Positions 32,565 to 42,111 are shown, counted from the first letter of the stretch. The stretch is DNA of 64,000 nucleotides from Bin87 sp965204685 (GCA_965204685.1 OZ242004.1:2728001-2792000); one strand, 5' to 3'. Numbers and translations: made by a program. The notes: generated by a model from the letters alone, not told the origin.

Positions 32565-33701
32565 CTATGGATTGCCTGGGCCGCCGAAACGCCCGGGGTC
32601 ACACCCCTCCAGGCTGATTTCGGTGCTGCCCGACGCCATGATCTCCGCTATCCCCTTGCCCATCGCCGGCCCCAAGAGGATGCCTTTCTTCTGTCCGCCG
32701 GTGCAGATGTACACGTTGTCCCAACCTGGAGCCTGTCCCACAATGGGCAGCCAGTCCGGCGTAACCGGCCGCAGGCACGCCGTGCGCAGAACCTGCTCCG
32801 CGCCGCTCAGCGCTGGCATCAATCGCGTCGCCCTGCGCATGATGTCGTCCCGTGCCTCGTCGGTAAGCGACAGGTCGAAACCTACTTCCTCTTCAGTCGC
32901 CCCGCACCAGATCAGACCGTCCGTCTTCGCGTACATCGAACTGCCGCCGCCGATGAGTTCGTAGTCCAAGCCTGGACCTCCCGGACGTAACCGGATGATC
33001 TGCCCCTTCAGCGGATCCACGGGTATGGCGATGTCCAGCCACTGCTCAGCCGTCCGGCACCAAGGTCCCGCCGCGATCAGCACCGCACCGCAGGAGATCT
33101 CGCCGTCGTTGGTCACCACCGACTCTACCTTCCCGTTGCTCAACCGGAACCCCACCGCGCTGCCCGTGAGGATCGTCGCGCCCAGTTTCTCCGCCCCTGC
33201 GGCCAGCGCCTGCGTGAACTCCAGCCCGTCCAGGGCCCCGTTGCCCACCGCCCGGATCCCGGCGATGACCTCGGGCGTGACGCGCGGTTCCAGGGCCAGG
33301 ACATCCTCACGCTCCAGCCACTCCGCAGAGAATCCCGGCTCCGGCGCGCTGTTGAAGGTTTCCAACGTCGCCCGGAGATCATCCAGTTCCTCGGGGTCCA
33401 GGGCCACCTTGAGGATCGACATGATCCGGCCGTTGTAGTCGATGCCCGTCTCCGCCGGCAGCGCGTCCCACAGTTCCTTGTGCAGCGCAAAGGATTGCAG
33501 CGCCATCGGCTGCAAGGGTTCCGGCCAACCGTGTCCTTCCAGCGGGTTGAGCCCGCCGGCGTTGTATCCCGAGGCGTGACTGGCTACGCCCTCCCGTTCG
33601 ATGACCGTGGCTTTCACCCCGTTGGCGGCCAGATAGTACGCGGCCGCGCAACCCGCTGCTCCGCCGCCGATGATGACTACGTCCGCTGTTTGATCGCTCA
33701 T
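32565..33701 (-). CDS. FAD-dependent oxidoreductase (DAO family)
   Basis: 378 residues of the glycine/D-amino acid oxidase superfamily. FAD-binding GGGAAGCAAAYYLA near the N-terminus, IERE at the end of strand 2, and LRPVTPDWLPIVGQAPGWDNVYICTGGQKKGILLGPAMG at the C-terminus. Likely oxidises a secondary amine or amino acid (sarcosine, glycine or similar). It stands alone with its own start ATG 33701. Confidence 0.85.
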   Translation of the reverse strand: MSDQTADVVIIGGGAAGCAAAYYLAANGVKATVIEREGVASHASGYNAGGLNPLEGHGWPEPLQPMALQSFALHKELWDALPAETGIDYNGRIMSILKVALDPEELDDLRATLETFNSAPEPGFSAEWLEREDVLALEPRVTPEVIAGIRAVGNGALDGLEFTQALAAGAEKLGATILTGSAVGFRLSNGKVESVVTNDGEISCGAVLIAAGPWCRTAEQWLDIAIPVDPLKGQIIRLRPGGPGLDYELIGGGSSMYAKTDGLIWCGATEEEVGFDLSLTDEARDDIMRRATRLMPALSGAEQVLRTACLRPVTPDWLPIVGQAPGWDNVYICTGGQKKGILLGPAMGKGIAEIMASGSTEISLEGCDPGRFGGPGNP

Positions 33702-33740
33702 GGTTCCGTCCTCAATTTCCGCCGCAAAATTTGGTTAGGA

Positions 33741-33746
33741 TATAAT
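33741..33746 (+). promoter_or_regulatory. Consensus -10 box of the FmdB-like gene
   Basis: TATAAT, 18 bp before ATG 33765. GGAGG lies between. No clear -35 box. Confidence 0.45.
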
Positions 33747-33764
33747 TCTGGGTCGGAGGTGTCT

Positions 33765-34022
33765 ATGCCAATCTACGAGTACCGGTGCCCCGAGTGCGGC
33801 AATGAGTTCGAATCAATCCGGCCTGTTTCCCGCGCCGACGACCCCATCGATTGCAAAGTGTGCGGCAAGCCGGCCACTCGACAGATATCCAACTTCTCGT
33901 TCAAGTCCGACACGTTCACCTCGCCCAAGCTCAGGAACCGTCCCGGACAGACCTTCCGCGGCAATCGCTCCGAAACAACGGGCGAGACGCAGCAGCCCGA
34001 CGCTGGTCAACCCGCCGGTTAA
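33765..34022 (+). CDS. FmdB-type zinc-ribbon protein
   Basis: 85 residues. MPIYEYRCPECGNEFE and CKVCGKPATR give the two CxxC knuckles of the FmdB regulatory zinc ribbon, followed by a disordered, polar tail. These small proteins are common and of uncertain role. GGAGG precedes the ATG. Its stop overlaps the convergent DUF971 gene by four bases. Confidence 0.85.
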   Translation: MPIYEYRCPECGNEFESIRPVSRADDPIDCKVCGKPATRQISNFSFKSDTFTSPKLRNRPGQTFRGNRSETTGETQQPDAGQPAG

Positions 34023-34357
34023 GGTTGCCGGGCCCTCGCCTCGTTGCACGCGATGCAGGTGCAGGCCGCCCGCAACGCTCGGTAGGTGTATATGCCGGTG
34101 TAGTGCGCATCGCTCCACAGGAATTGCAGCGCGTACTGTCCCACCGCCATCTGGTCCAGCGCCCGCACGTCTTGGGGTACCGTGTCCGGATCCAGCAGCG
34201 CCCGGCCGGTCATCTCTTCCACGCAGGACGCGCACGGGCACCGCAGCCGCAGCATCCGGTGCGGGTAGATTCCCCGGTGCCCATCGTCCCAGTTGATGAT
34301 GATGGAGTTGCCGGTGATGTCGACGTCCGTCGGCTTGATGATCTCGTTGGTAGCCAT
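34019..34357 (-). CDS. DUF971 protein (BBOX N-terminal-like)
   Basis: 112 residues: INWDDGHRGIYPHRMLRLRCPCASCVEE is the DUF971 / gamma-butyrobetaine hydroxylase N-terminal signature with the CPCxxC zinc site; CTCIACNEA at the end gives more cysteines. Linked in other bacteria to Fe-S or carnitine-related chemistry. It follows the ThDP enzyme by five bases, so the two are co-translated. Confidence 0.8.
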   Translation of the reverse strand: MATNEIIKPTDVDITGNSIIINWDDGHRGIYPHRMLRLRCPCASCVEEMTGRALLDPDTVPQDVRALDQMAVGQYALQFLWSDAHYTGIYTYRALRAACTCIACNEARARQP

Positions 34358-34362
34358 CGCTG

Positions 34363-36060
34363 TTATCCGCCGGAGGTCGGAGCCTGGACTTCGGCCAGCC
34401 GCGCCGGCCGGGGCATCTCGTCCGGGTCCGTGGGTATCTCGATGATGCTCGGCCCGTCCACCGCCAGGGCCTGGGCGAACGCGTCGGCGATGTCCTCGGG
34501 CCGGTCGACATAAAATCCGGTCCCGCCGAACAGTTCCGCGTACTTGTCGAACCGCGGGTTCACCGTGTCCGCGCCCACGTAGCGCTCGTTGAACGCGTAC
34601 TTCTGGTAGGCCTTCTCCGATCCCCAGCAGTCGTTGTTCATCACCACCGAGATGTTCTTCAACCCGTAGCGCACCGCGGTCTCGAATTCCTGAGCGTTAA
34701 AGAGGAACCCGCCGTCGCCGTTGAAGTTCACCACCGGCCGTTCCGGAGCCGCAAAGTTCGCGCCAATTGACGCCGGGAAGCTGAACCCCAGCCCGCCCAG
34801 ATCCAGCGCCATGATCAGGCTGCGCGGCTGGTAGTAGTTCAGCCGGTCCTGCCCGAAGTTCGGCGCCAGGCCGGCGTCCAGAGCGATGATGGCATCCCTT
34901 GGCATTACCTTCCGCAATTCCGCGTACACCCGCTGCGGCTTGATGTAGTCTCCCGTCAGCTCGCCCTCTGCGGCCAGCCGGGCCGCCCGCGCCGCATTCC
35001 ATCCGGCTACCCGCCGGGTCCACTCGGGATCCGGCCGCAGTTCCGCCGCCGCCACGATGCCGTTGATCTCGTCCACCACCGCGCCCACGTCGCCCTCGAC
35101 CCCCACCGCGATCGGGTAAATGCGTCCGATCTCCTTGGGGTCAATCTCAATGTGCACGATGTGCGCGTCGGCCGGAACGAAACGGTTATCAAAGAACGTC
35201 GTCGACTGTCCCAACCGCGTGCCCGCCGCCACTATAACGTCAGCGTTGCGGGTCGCGTCGATGGCTTCCTGCGCTCCCAGTCGGCCCAGGTGACCCAGGT
35301 AGTTGGGATGGTCGTTGGGCACCGCGTCCGCTCGGCCGTAGGACGTCACGATGGCCGCGCCCGTAAGCTCTGACAGTCGGGCCACTGCGGCGTCCGCCAG
35401 GCTCCATTCCACACCGCCGCCGGCCACGATAACCGGACGCTGCGCCGCCAGGATCTCTTGCGCCGCCGCCTCCACCTGCGCCCGGTCGCCCCGTGAATGA
35501 CCCTGCCCGGTCCGGTAGGCCGTTGGAGACATCAGGTCCACGTCAACCTCGGCTCCCGGCAGCAGGTCTCTCGGGATGTCCACCAGCACCGGGCCCATCT
35601 TCCCCGACGTGGCGATGCGGAACGCCTGTCGCAGCGCGTCCGGCAGCCGCTCGATCTTGTTGATGGCAAAGCTCGCCTTGGTGATCGGCTCAAACAGCGC
35701 CACCTGGTCGAATTCCTGCGTCGAGTCCAGGTGCTGGTGGTCCCGTGACGCCGACGGCGCCAGCACCACCACCGGCGAGTGCGCCACGTAGGCCGATCCG
35801 ATGCCATAGGTCAGGTTCAGCACGCCCGGGCCGTTGGTCACCAGGCACACCGACGGCGCGCCGGCAATCCGGCTGTACCCGTCAGCCATCAGCGCCGCGC
35901 CCTGCTCGTGCCTTACCCCCACGAACTCCATGTCGTCGCGGTCATAAAGCGGGTCCAGTACGTCCAGGAAGGAAGAGCCCACGATCCCGAAGATCTTGCT
36001 CACCCCTTCCTGCCGCAGCAGCTCGATTACCGCCTCGCCTGCCTTCATCCGTTGGGCCAT
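34363..36060 (-). CDS. ThDP-dependent enzyme (acetolactate synthase-like)
   Basis: 565 residues with the three-domain pyruvate-oxidase fold: N-terminal Pyr domain with the catalytic Glu in RHEQGAALMADGYSR, central domain, and C-terminal PP domain with GDGGFLFNAQEFETAVRYGLKNISVVMNND (ThDP/Mg motif). The family includes acetolactate synthase, sulfoacetaldehyde acetyltransferase, glyoxylate carboligase and oxalyl-CoA decarboxylase; the substrate cannot be assigned. AAGGAG lies ten bases before ATG 36060. Confidence 0.85.
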   Translation of the reverse strand: MAQRMKAGEAVIELLRQEGVSKIFGIVGSSFLDVLDPLYDRDDMEFVGVRHEQGAALMADGYSRIAGAPSVCLVTNGPGVLNLTYGIGSAYVAHSPVVVLAPSASRDHQHLDSTQEFDQVALFEPITKASFAINKIERLPDALRQAFRIATSGKMGPVLVDIPRDLLPGAEVDVDLMSPTAYRTGQGHSRGDRAQVEAAAQEILAAQRPVIVAGGGVEWSLADAAVARLSELTGAAIVTSYGRADAVPNDHPNYLGHLGRLGAQEAIDATRNADVIVAAGTRLGQSTTFFDNRFVPADAHIVHIEIDPKEIGRIYPIAVGVEGDVGAVVDEINGIVAAAELRPDPEWTRRVAGWNAARAARLAAEGELTGDYIKPQRVYAELRKVMPRDAIIALDAGLAPNFGQDRLNYYQPRSLIMALDLGGLGFSFPASIGANFAAPERPVVNFNGDGGFLFNAQEFETAVRYGLKNISVVMNNDCWGSEKAYQKYAFNERYVGADTVNPRFDKYAELFGGTGFYVDRPEDIADAFAQALAVDGPSIIEIPTDPDEMPRPARLAEVQAPTSGG

Positions 36061-36160
36061 CGCTCCGCGCTCCTTGTTGAAGGTAAATCGCGCGGCAGTG
36101 TACCATAGCTTATCAATGGGACTAGATTACGACATGGAGTTGCAACCAAGGAGACGCGAC

Positions 36161-36622
36161 ATGAAAGAACTGAGCGATATGTCGGCGATTGAACTGTTGC
36201 GGGTTTCCGAGGAAGTGATCGACGAACTGAAGCGGCGAGGTATAGTACGAACTCGGGACAAGCCAATAGGAGGATACACCGAATGGCTGGTTTGCGAGCG
36301 AATGGAGTTGGAAAGAGCACCCAATAACCAGAGAGCTTACGACGCCAGAGACAAGAACGGCAAACTCTATCAAATCAAGGGCGGCCAAAAAGAAAGAGGC
36401 ACTGTGACATTTAGCCCAATGCGAAACCTAGACCAGCAAGATTTTCACTACGTGGTTGCGGTCGCTTTCAATGACGACTACTCCATACGATTCGCGGTGC
36501 AGATACCACACGATAGAGTACGCGAATTTGCTCGGAGGACCGTCAACGGTCACCAACTTAGTCTGAACGACGATATCGTCAACAGACCCGGCGTAACGAA
36601 CATCCGAGATCGCCTCTCTTGA
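36161..36622 (+). CDS. Nuclease-like protein (DUF6998-type)
   Basis: 153 residues. The core GGYTEWLVCERMELERAPNNQ then AYDARDKNGKLYQIKGGQ has the D-x(n)-(Q)xK arrangement of a PD-(D/E)xK-like nuclease and matches my memory of the DUF6998 pattern. AAGGAG precedes ATG 36161. It is a single gene between metabolic neighbours, with lower GC than they have, which suggests an acquired gene, possibly a solitary restriction endonuclease. Confidence 0.6.
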   Translation: MKELSDMSAIELLRVSEEVIDELKRRGIVRTRDKPIGGYTEWLVCERMELERAPNNQRAYDARDKNGKLYQIKGGQKERGTVTFSPMRNLDQQDFHYVVAVAFNDDYSIRFAVQIPHDRVREFARRTVNGHQLSLNDDIVNRPGVTNIRDRLS

Positions 36623-36688
36623 ATTCCCAGAAAGTTCGGGTGTCACGAATCACCCCCTCCATCCATGCAAAAACCGCTCCCGTCCCCA

Positions 36689-36697
36689 TGCTATAAT
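36689..36697 (+). promoter_or_regulatory. Extended -10 promoter of the POR operon
   Basis: TGC followed by TATAAT, 33 bp before ATG 36730, with GAGGAGG between. Confidence 0.55.
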
Positions 36698-36729
36698 GCC
36701 GCATCACTCACCGAGGAGGCCTCCCCAAC

Positions 36730-37956
36730 ATGAGCACAGTGGCAGTGGAGGTGGTGTACCGGGGGATTTTCCAGAAAACCCTGGCCCGGAACATCGTCCG
36801 CACCATCGTTTTTGCCGCCCGTAAAGAAGGCAAAATCGGCACAGCTTTTGGTCGCTACGGCGACTCCCCCGAACGGAACGGCATCCCTGCCAAGCAGTTC
36901 GCCATCGTTTCCGACACCCCCGAGGAACTCGAGGAAAACCTGGCCGTCTATGAGGCCCGCGAGGTGGACGTCACCATCAACGTTGACGACACCATGTGCA
37001 AGGGCATCGAGTCCTGGGCCTGGTACGGCTTGCAGCCCATCAACGCCCTCACCAAGCCCGGCGGAACCCTCATCGTGACATCCCGCCAGGAAGCCGATGC
37101 CCTCATCGAGGACATCCATCAGAAGGACTCCGCCTTCAACCTCGCCATCGTACCCGCAACCACCAGTTTCTCCGGCCTCTGGGTGTACAAGGACGATCAC
37201 ACCGACGTCCGCATCCTCGGCGCTCTCGCCAAGGTCTGCCCCGAGTTGGTCAGCCTCGATTCCATGCTGGCCGCTCTGGAGGACCAGGGTTGGGGCGGTT
37301 TGAAGCTCACGTCCGCCCGCAACTCCTTCGACCGCACTGCCCAGCGCCCCGTCGAACCCGGCGAGGGCAACGACGAGACTCCCTTCAGCTTCGAACTGCT
37401 CGGCTGGCGCTCCATGGAAGACGGCCTGGTTATCAGGGGTATCGACGAGGCCACCGGCTTCCGCGGCGGCTCCCTGGGGGAAAACTACGATCCCATCAGC
37501 TCCCCTGCGGACGGCGGTGAGCAGGGCTATCAGCCTACTCGCAACTCGGTCTTCAAGAAGTTCAGCACGCGATCCATGCGACCCGTAATCAACTTCGAGA
37601 CCTGTATCAAGTGCACCCTGTGCTGGCTCCAGTGCCCCGACACCTGTTTCGACGTGACCCCTGATGGCCTCTACGACGCCAACATGGAAGCCTGCTGCGG
37701 TTGCGCCGTCTGCGAAGCCGTCTGCCCCGTGCCCGACTGCATCACCATGGTCAACGAGGCCGAGTTCAACGACAACAACAGCCAGTGGGAGCACTGGACC
37801 CGCGACAAGGACGGCTACCAGAAGTGGATGACCCAGTTGATTGAGGTCCAGAAAGCCCACGACGCCGACTCCGAACGCAGCCACGGCTATCACAGCCCCG
37901 GCAAGTACGAAGCTGAATCCGAATCCGAAGTTGCCCTTACCGGAGACGATGACTGA
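36730..37956 (+). CDS. 2-oxoacid:ferredoxin oxidoreductase, gamma-delta fusion subunit
   Basis: 408 residues. The N-terminal half is the PorG-like domain (VVYRGIFQKTLARNIVRTIVFAARKEGK ...). A PorD-like ferredoxin domain follows with two 4Fe-4S motifs: CIKCTLCWLQCP and CCGCAVCEAVCP. It moves electrons from the alpha/beta active site to ferredoxin. GAGGAGG precedes the ATG. It overlaps the alpha gene as TGATG. Confidence 0.87.
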   Translation: MSTVAVEVVYRGIFQKTLARNIVRTIVFAARKEGKIGTAFGRYGDSPERNGIPAKQFAIVSDTPEELEENLAVYEAREVDVTINVDDTMCKGIESWAWYGLQPINALTKPGGTLIVTSRQEADALIEDIHQKDSAFNLAIVPATTSFSGLWVYKDDHTDVRILGALAKVCPELVSLDSMLAALEDQGWGGLKLTSARNSFDRTAQRPVEPGEGNDETPFSFELLGWRSMEDGLVIRGIDEATGFRGGSLGENYDPISSPADGGEQGYQPTRNSVFKKFSTRSMRPVINFETCIKCTLCWLQCPDTCFDVTPDGLYDANMEACCGCAVCEAVCPVPDCITMVNEAEFNDNNSQWEHWTRDKDGYQKWMTQLIEVQKAHDADSERSHGYHSPGKYEAESESEVALTGDDD

Positions 37957-39173
37957 TGGCCACCCAAACCCTCTACCAGACCGAGCGCGAGGAGCTCATC
38001 AGCGGCAGCGAGGCTATCGCAATTGCCTGCGCGATGGCCGACGTTGACGTAATCACCGCCTACCCCATCCGGCCCTACGACACGGTCATGCAGTACGTGT
38101 CCAAGCTCAAGGCCGACGGCGCGTTCGACTGCGACTTCATCGTCGCTGAAAGCGAGCACTCTCAGTTCGAAATCGTCAAGCACGCCTCCGCTGTCGGCGC
38201 TCGCACCTTCTGCGGCTCCAGCGGCGTGGGCTGGTTCTACGCCTTCGAGGCCATCACCGTCACCGCCGGCCTGCGCCTGCCCGTGGTGGCAATGGTCGGG
38301 AACCGCGCCCTGGACGACCCGGGAGCCTTCGGCGTCGAGCACAACGACGCCATGGCCGTTCGCGACCTGGGCTGGATGCTCTATTGGGTGGGCACTGCCC
38401 AGGAAGCTCTGGACACTGCGCTCCTGGCCTGGCGCGTCGCGGAAGACCCCCGCGTCTTCCTGCCCGCCGCCATCTCCTGCGACGGTTCCTTCCTCACCCA
38501 CTCCCAGGCCATCGTCAACGTGCCCACGCAGGAACAGGTCGATCAGTTCCTGCCCCGGTACGACCGCGGACGCCTGCAGCTCCATCCCGATAACCCCATC
38601 ACCGTTGCGCCGCAGGTCAACGAGGACTGGCTCATGGAAATCCGTCGGCAGACCGACGACGCCATGCGCCGCACCAGCGACGTGATCAAGGAAGCCTACG
38701 ACGAGTTCAAACAGCTCTTCGGTCGCGGCGACCCCAGTCCGTTCATCGAAGAGTACATGACCGAGGACGCGGAAATCGTACTGGTCGGCATGGGAACCCT
38801 GGCCATGCCTGTCCGCGTCGCCGTCCGGCGCATGCGGGAGCAGGGCATGAAGGTCGGGTTCGTGCGCGTCAAGTTCTTCCGTCCCTTCGCCACCGATGAA
38901 ATCCGCGAGGCCCTCAGCCATTGCAAGGCCGTCGGCGTCATCGACCGCGACTATTCCTACGGCTCGCCCTCCTACGGCGGCGTGCTGTTCAACGAAATCC
39001 GTTCCGCCCTGTACACCCTGGACAACCGCCCGCTCATGCAGAGCTTCATCGCCGGTCTCGGCGGCCGCGAAGTTCTGGTGCGCGACGTGGAAGAGATGAC
39101 CGCCATGGTCCAGGACTCAATCGAAGCCGGACAGGTCAAGGAAGAGAACACCTGGATCGGTGTCCGCGAATAG
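37956..39173 (+). CDS. 2-oxoacid:ferredoxin oxidoreductase, alpha subunit
   Basis: 405 residues. LISGSEAIAIACAMADVDVITAYPIRPYDTVMQYV is the typical start of PorA; SSGVGWFYAFEAI and LPVVAMVGNRALDDPGAFGVEHND follow, with a C-terminal domain II (GMGTLAMPVRVAVRRMREQGMKVGFVRVKFFRPF). It binds CoA and the oxoacid with the beta subunit. The usual substrate is pyruvate, but the exact oxoacid is not certain. Confidence 0.88.
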   Translation: MATQTLYQTEREELISGSEAIAIACAMADVDVITAYPIRPYDTVMQYVSKLKADGAFDCDFIVAESEHSQFEIVKHASAVGARTFCGSSGVGWFYAFEAITVTAGLRLPVVAMVGNRALDDPGAFGVEHNDAMAVRDLGWMLYWVGTAQEALDTALLAWRVAEDPRVFLPAAISCDGSFLTHSQAIVNVPTQEQVDQFLPRYDRGRLQLHPDNPITVAPQVNEDWLMEIRRQTDDAMRRTSDVIKEAYDEFKQLFGRGDPSPFIEEYMTEDAEIVLVGMGTLAMPVRVAVRRMREQGMKVGFVRVKFFRPFATDEIREALSHCKAVGVIDRDYSYGSPSYGGVLFNEIRSALYTLDNRPLMQSFIAGLGGREVLVRDVEEMTAMVQDSIEAGQVKEENTWIGVRE

Positions 39174-39183
39174 GAGTGCCGCT

Positions 39184-40182
39184 ATGACTACCATGACCCA
39201 AGAACTCCCCCAGGTTAGGGGCGTCAAGCAGATCCCGGTGTTCGAGGGCTTCACCTCCGGCCACCGCACCTGCCAGGGCTGCGAATCGGCCCTCGTGATG
39301 CGCCTGATGATCAAGGCCGCCGGCCCCCGCACCATTGTGGTCGGCAGCACCGGCTGCATGTACGTGGCCAACACCACCTACTACAGCACCCCGTGGGTCG
39401 TGCCGTGGATGCACACCCAGCTCGGCTCCAGCGGTTCCGCCGCTACCGGCACCGCCGCCGGCCTCGCCTCCCTCATGCGCAAGGGCAAGATGCAGGAAGA
39501 GCCGATCAACGTCATCGCCTTCTGCGGCGACGGGGGCGGCGTTGACATGGGCCTGTCCGCCATCTCCGCCGCCCTGCAGCACGACGAGTACAACCTGCTC
39601 ATCCTGTGCTACGACAACGAGTCCTACGCCAACACCGATATCCAGGTGTCCGGCTCCAGCCCGTGGGGCGCCAACTCCACGTTCTCCCCTCCGGGCAAGG
39701 TTCACCGCATCATGAACCGCCGCTGGAAGAAGAACACCGTCCCCATGCTGGCCGCCGGCCACCCCGACGTACGCTACGTAGCTACCGCCTGCGGTTCCTA
39801 CGGCCCGGACTTCACCAACAAGATCCGGCGCGCCCTCACCATTGGCGGCCCCACCTTCATCCACAGCATCGACCCGTGCCCCAAGGGTTGGGACTACGAC
39901 CCCAAGTACTCCCACGAGCTGGGCATGCTCGCCGTGGAGACCGGCATCTGGGTGCAGTACGAGATCGTCGACGGCGAGCTGATCCTGAACGGCCCGTCCC
40001 GCGCCATCGCCCGCGGCATTCGCCGCCGGAAGCCCGTCACGGACTACCTCCAGCGCCAGGGACGCTTTGCGCACCTCACCGAGGAGGACCTCAAGTTCTT
40101 CCAGGAGCGTATCGACGAAACTTGGGAGAAGTGGTGGATTCCGGGCATCGTCCCCTTCGGTCCCCACGACGAAGGCGAATAG
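39184..40182 (+). CDS. 2-oxoacid:ferredoxin oxidoreductase, beta subunit
   Basis: 332 residues. RTCQGCESALVMRL supplies Fe-S cysteines, GSTGCMYVAN the third, and GDGGGVDMGLSAISAALQHDEYNLLILCYDNESYANTDIQ is the ThDP-binding motif. PCPKGWDYDP follows later. ATG 39184 has GGAG eight bases upstream. It completes the three-gene POR operon and is followed by a terminator. Confidence 0.88.
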   Translation: MTTMTQELPQVRGVKQIPVFEGFTSGHRTCQGCESALVMRLMIKAAGPRTIVVGSTGCMYVANTTYYSTPWVVPWMHTQLGSSGSAATGTAAGLASLMRKGKMQEEPINVIAFCGDGGGVDMGLSAISAALQHDEYNLLILCYDNESYANTDIQVSGSSPWGANSTFSPPGKVHRIMNRRWKKNTVPMLAAGHPDVRYVATACGSYGPDFTNKIRRALTIGGPTFIHSIDPCPKGWDYDPKYSHELGMLAVETGIWVQYEIVDGELILNGPSRAIARGIRRRKPVTDYLQRQGRFAHLTEEDLKFFQERIDETWEKWWIPGIVPFGPHDEGE

Positions 40183-40214
40183 CCCGTATCGGGACTTGAC
40201 GGCCAGCGTTGTTC

Positions 40215-40241
40215 AAGGGCGGGTTCAACACCCGCCCTTTT
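40215..40241 (+). terminator. Intrinsic terminator of the POR operon
   Basis: AAGGGCGGG and CCCGCCCTT, 7-base loop, followed by TTTT. Confidence 0.8.
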
Positions 40242-40349
40242 GGTTTGATACTTGTACAGTCGTCTATCCGCCCAACACCTAAAGGGTGTGTTGACCTGTC
40301 GTAATAATATGTTAGACTTGTCGCGGAACTGACACCGCGAGGTAAAACA

Positions 40350-40838
40350 ATGGTAAAGGTTGCCCTGACATTTGAAGGCGAGGCCGATGATGTGATCGAT
40401 GCGATCCGGCGACTTGCGGTCGGTGATGCTACTGCCGCTTCACCTGTTGGTAATACAATTGAAACACCCGTGGCGCCCGCGCCCGCTGAGTCGTCCGATG
40501 ATGCACAGTCAGACGCGGTGCCCGCCGTTCCCGAAGGTCGTTGGACTATCGAACATGTCCGCGCTTTCTGGGGTTTCCTGGCTGATGATGCCCGGGAAAT
40601 TTATCAAAGAGTTGCCCAAAGCGCGGGCTACGTGCTTTCTCGCCAGGCGTTGCTGGAAGAAATGCACCTGACCGTGCGGCAACTGTCCGGCCGCTTGTCT
40701 TCGCAGGGACACGCCGTGCGTCGCATCCGCCGCGTTCACAATGTTGCCTTGCCCCATCCCATGTCCTTCGACTCCCAGGCTGACGAGTACCGAATGCTCC
40801 CGGACGTTGCCGACGCTATTGTCAGGCTCAACCTGTGA
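40350..40838 (+). CDS. Hypothetical protein with winged-helix-like C-terminal part
   Basis: 162 residues. MVKVALTFEGEADDVIDAIRRL is followed by a Pro/Ala linker and a domain VRAFWGFLADDAREIYQRVAQSAG ... LEEMHLTVRQLSGRLSSQGHAVRRI that looks like a small helical DNA-binding type fold. A TTGACC box stands 55 bp upstream. No name recognised. Not in an operon with its neighbours. Confidence 0.65.
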   Translation: MVKVALTFEGEADDVIDAIRRLAVGDATAASPVGNTIETPVAPAPAESSDDAQSDAVPAVPEGRWTIEHVRAFWGFLADDAREIYQRVAQSAGYVLSRQALLEEMHLTVRQLSGRLSSQGHAVRRIRRVHNVALPHPMSFDSQADEYRMLPDVADAIVRLNL

Positions 40839-40899
40839 TGCTAATCTGCGCCATCCCAACAGTTGACCTTTCGAATAGAGTCAACCCCGGAGTATCAGC

Positions 40900-42021
40900 A
40901 TGAGAATGGACCCCATCAACCTCTACGACTATGAGGCTCGGGCCAAGCAGGTGCTGCCCCACAACAACTGGGAGTTCATCGAAGCCGGTTCGATGGACGA
41001 AATCACCACCGCCCGTAATCGTTCCGCCTTCGAGGCGCTGACCCTGCGCCCGCGTTTCATGCGCGACACCACCGAGCGCAAGGTCTCCACCACGGTCCTC
41101 GGCCAGGACATCAGTTTCCCCGTAATGATCGCCCCCACCGGCGGCCACGGCAACGCCCATCCCGAAGCCGAGTGCGCCACCGCTCGCGGCGCCGGCATGT
41201 CCAACACCCTCATGATGTGCAGCACCTCATCCAACTGCAGCCTGGAGGAGATCGCCGAGGCCGCTACCGGCCCCCTGTGGTTCCAACTCTACCACCGCGG
41301 CTACGACATCACCGAGAACCTGGTCAAACGCGCCGAGGTCGCCGGCTATCGGGCCATCGTCCTCACGGTGGATACCCCGGCGCCCAGCCCCAAGGAACGC
41401 GACATCCGCAACCGCTACGAGCGACCCGGCGAACTCGGCAACTTCCGTGAGCAACAGGACCAGTTAGCGGCGGTTAGCGGAACCGACGAATCTCCTCGCT
41501 GGGAAATGCCCCAGTCGCCTCCACTGACCTGGGCAGAGATCGAATGGCTGCGCGGCCTGACCGATCTTCCCCTGGTGCTCAAGGGCGTGCGCGTCGCCGA
41601 AGACGCTCGCATGGCTGTTGAACACGGCGTTGACGGCGTGCTTGTCTCCACCCACGGCGGCCGGCAGCTGGACAGCACCATGTCCAGCATCGAGATGGTG
41701 CCTGAAATCGTCGCCGCCTGCGGGGACAAGGCTGAGGTATACGTGGACTCCGGCGTACGCCGCGGCAGCGACGTGCTCAAAGCGCTGGCGCTGGGCGCCC
41801 GCGCCGTCGCCGTTGGCCGCCCCCTCTATTGGGGCCTCGCCGTCAACGGAGCCGAGGGAGTCCATCACATGCTGGAACTCCTCCGTGAAGAATTCAACCG
41901 CGCCATGGCCTACTGCGGTCAGAACAGCGTTGACGACCTAGAAGACCGCCTCCTCAACGTGCCGCGCGAGTGGGGGCCCTTCCGCACCGAGAACGACATC
42001 GCTGAGCACCTTCCCTTCTAG
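40900..42021 (+). CDS. FMN-dependent alpha-hydroxyacid dehydrogenase/oxidase
   Basis: 373 residues of the lactate/glycolate oxidase TIM-barrel family: NNWEFIEAGSMDE, PVMIAPTGGHGNAHPEAE, VLTVDTPAPSPKERDIRN, LVLKGV, VSTHGGRQLDS (His and Arg of the active site; usually SNHGGRQLD) and VYVDSGVRRGSDVLKALALGA. Oxidises an alpha-hydroxy acid to the keto acid. GGAG lies eight bases before the ATG. The change of Asn to Thr in the active-site motif is notable. Confidence 0.85.
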   Translation: MRMDPINLYDYEARAKQVLPHNNWEFIEAGSMDEITTARNRSAFEALTLRPRFMRDTTERKVSTTVLGQDISFPVMIAPTGGHGNAHPEAECATARGAGMSNTLMMCSTSSNCSLEEIAEAATGPLWFQLYHRGYDITENLVKRAEVAGYRAIVLTVDTPAPSPKERDIRNRYERPGELGNFREQQDQLAAVSGTDESPRWEMPQSPPLTWAEIEWLRGLTDLPLVLKGVRVAEDARMAVEHGVDGVLVSTHGGRQLDSTMSSIEMVPEIVAACGDKAEVYVDSGVRRGSDVLKALALGARAVAVGRPLYWGLAVNGAEGVHHMLELLREEFNRAMAYCGQNSVDDLEDRLLNVPREWGPFRTENDIAEHLPF

Positions 42022-42054
42022 TTCCTTCTGCGGAAGGATTACCAGGAATGCCTA

Positions 42055-42076
42055 GGGGCGGAGGATCCTCCGCCCC
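42055..42076. terminator. Perfect 22-bp palindrome between convergent genes
   Basis: GGGGCGGAGGA and its exact complement without a spacer, between the FMN enzyme gene and the convergent hydrolase. Same type as 12037 and 50572. Confidence 0.55.
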
Positions 42077-42111
42077 TGTTGCTTTGATTGCTGCGCCTTC
42101 GGATTACCCCG

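Noticed and set aside
36691..37893. 400-residue minus-strand frame
   Set aside because: Antisense to the POR gamma-delta subunit, which has two unmistakable 4Fe-4S motifs.
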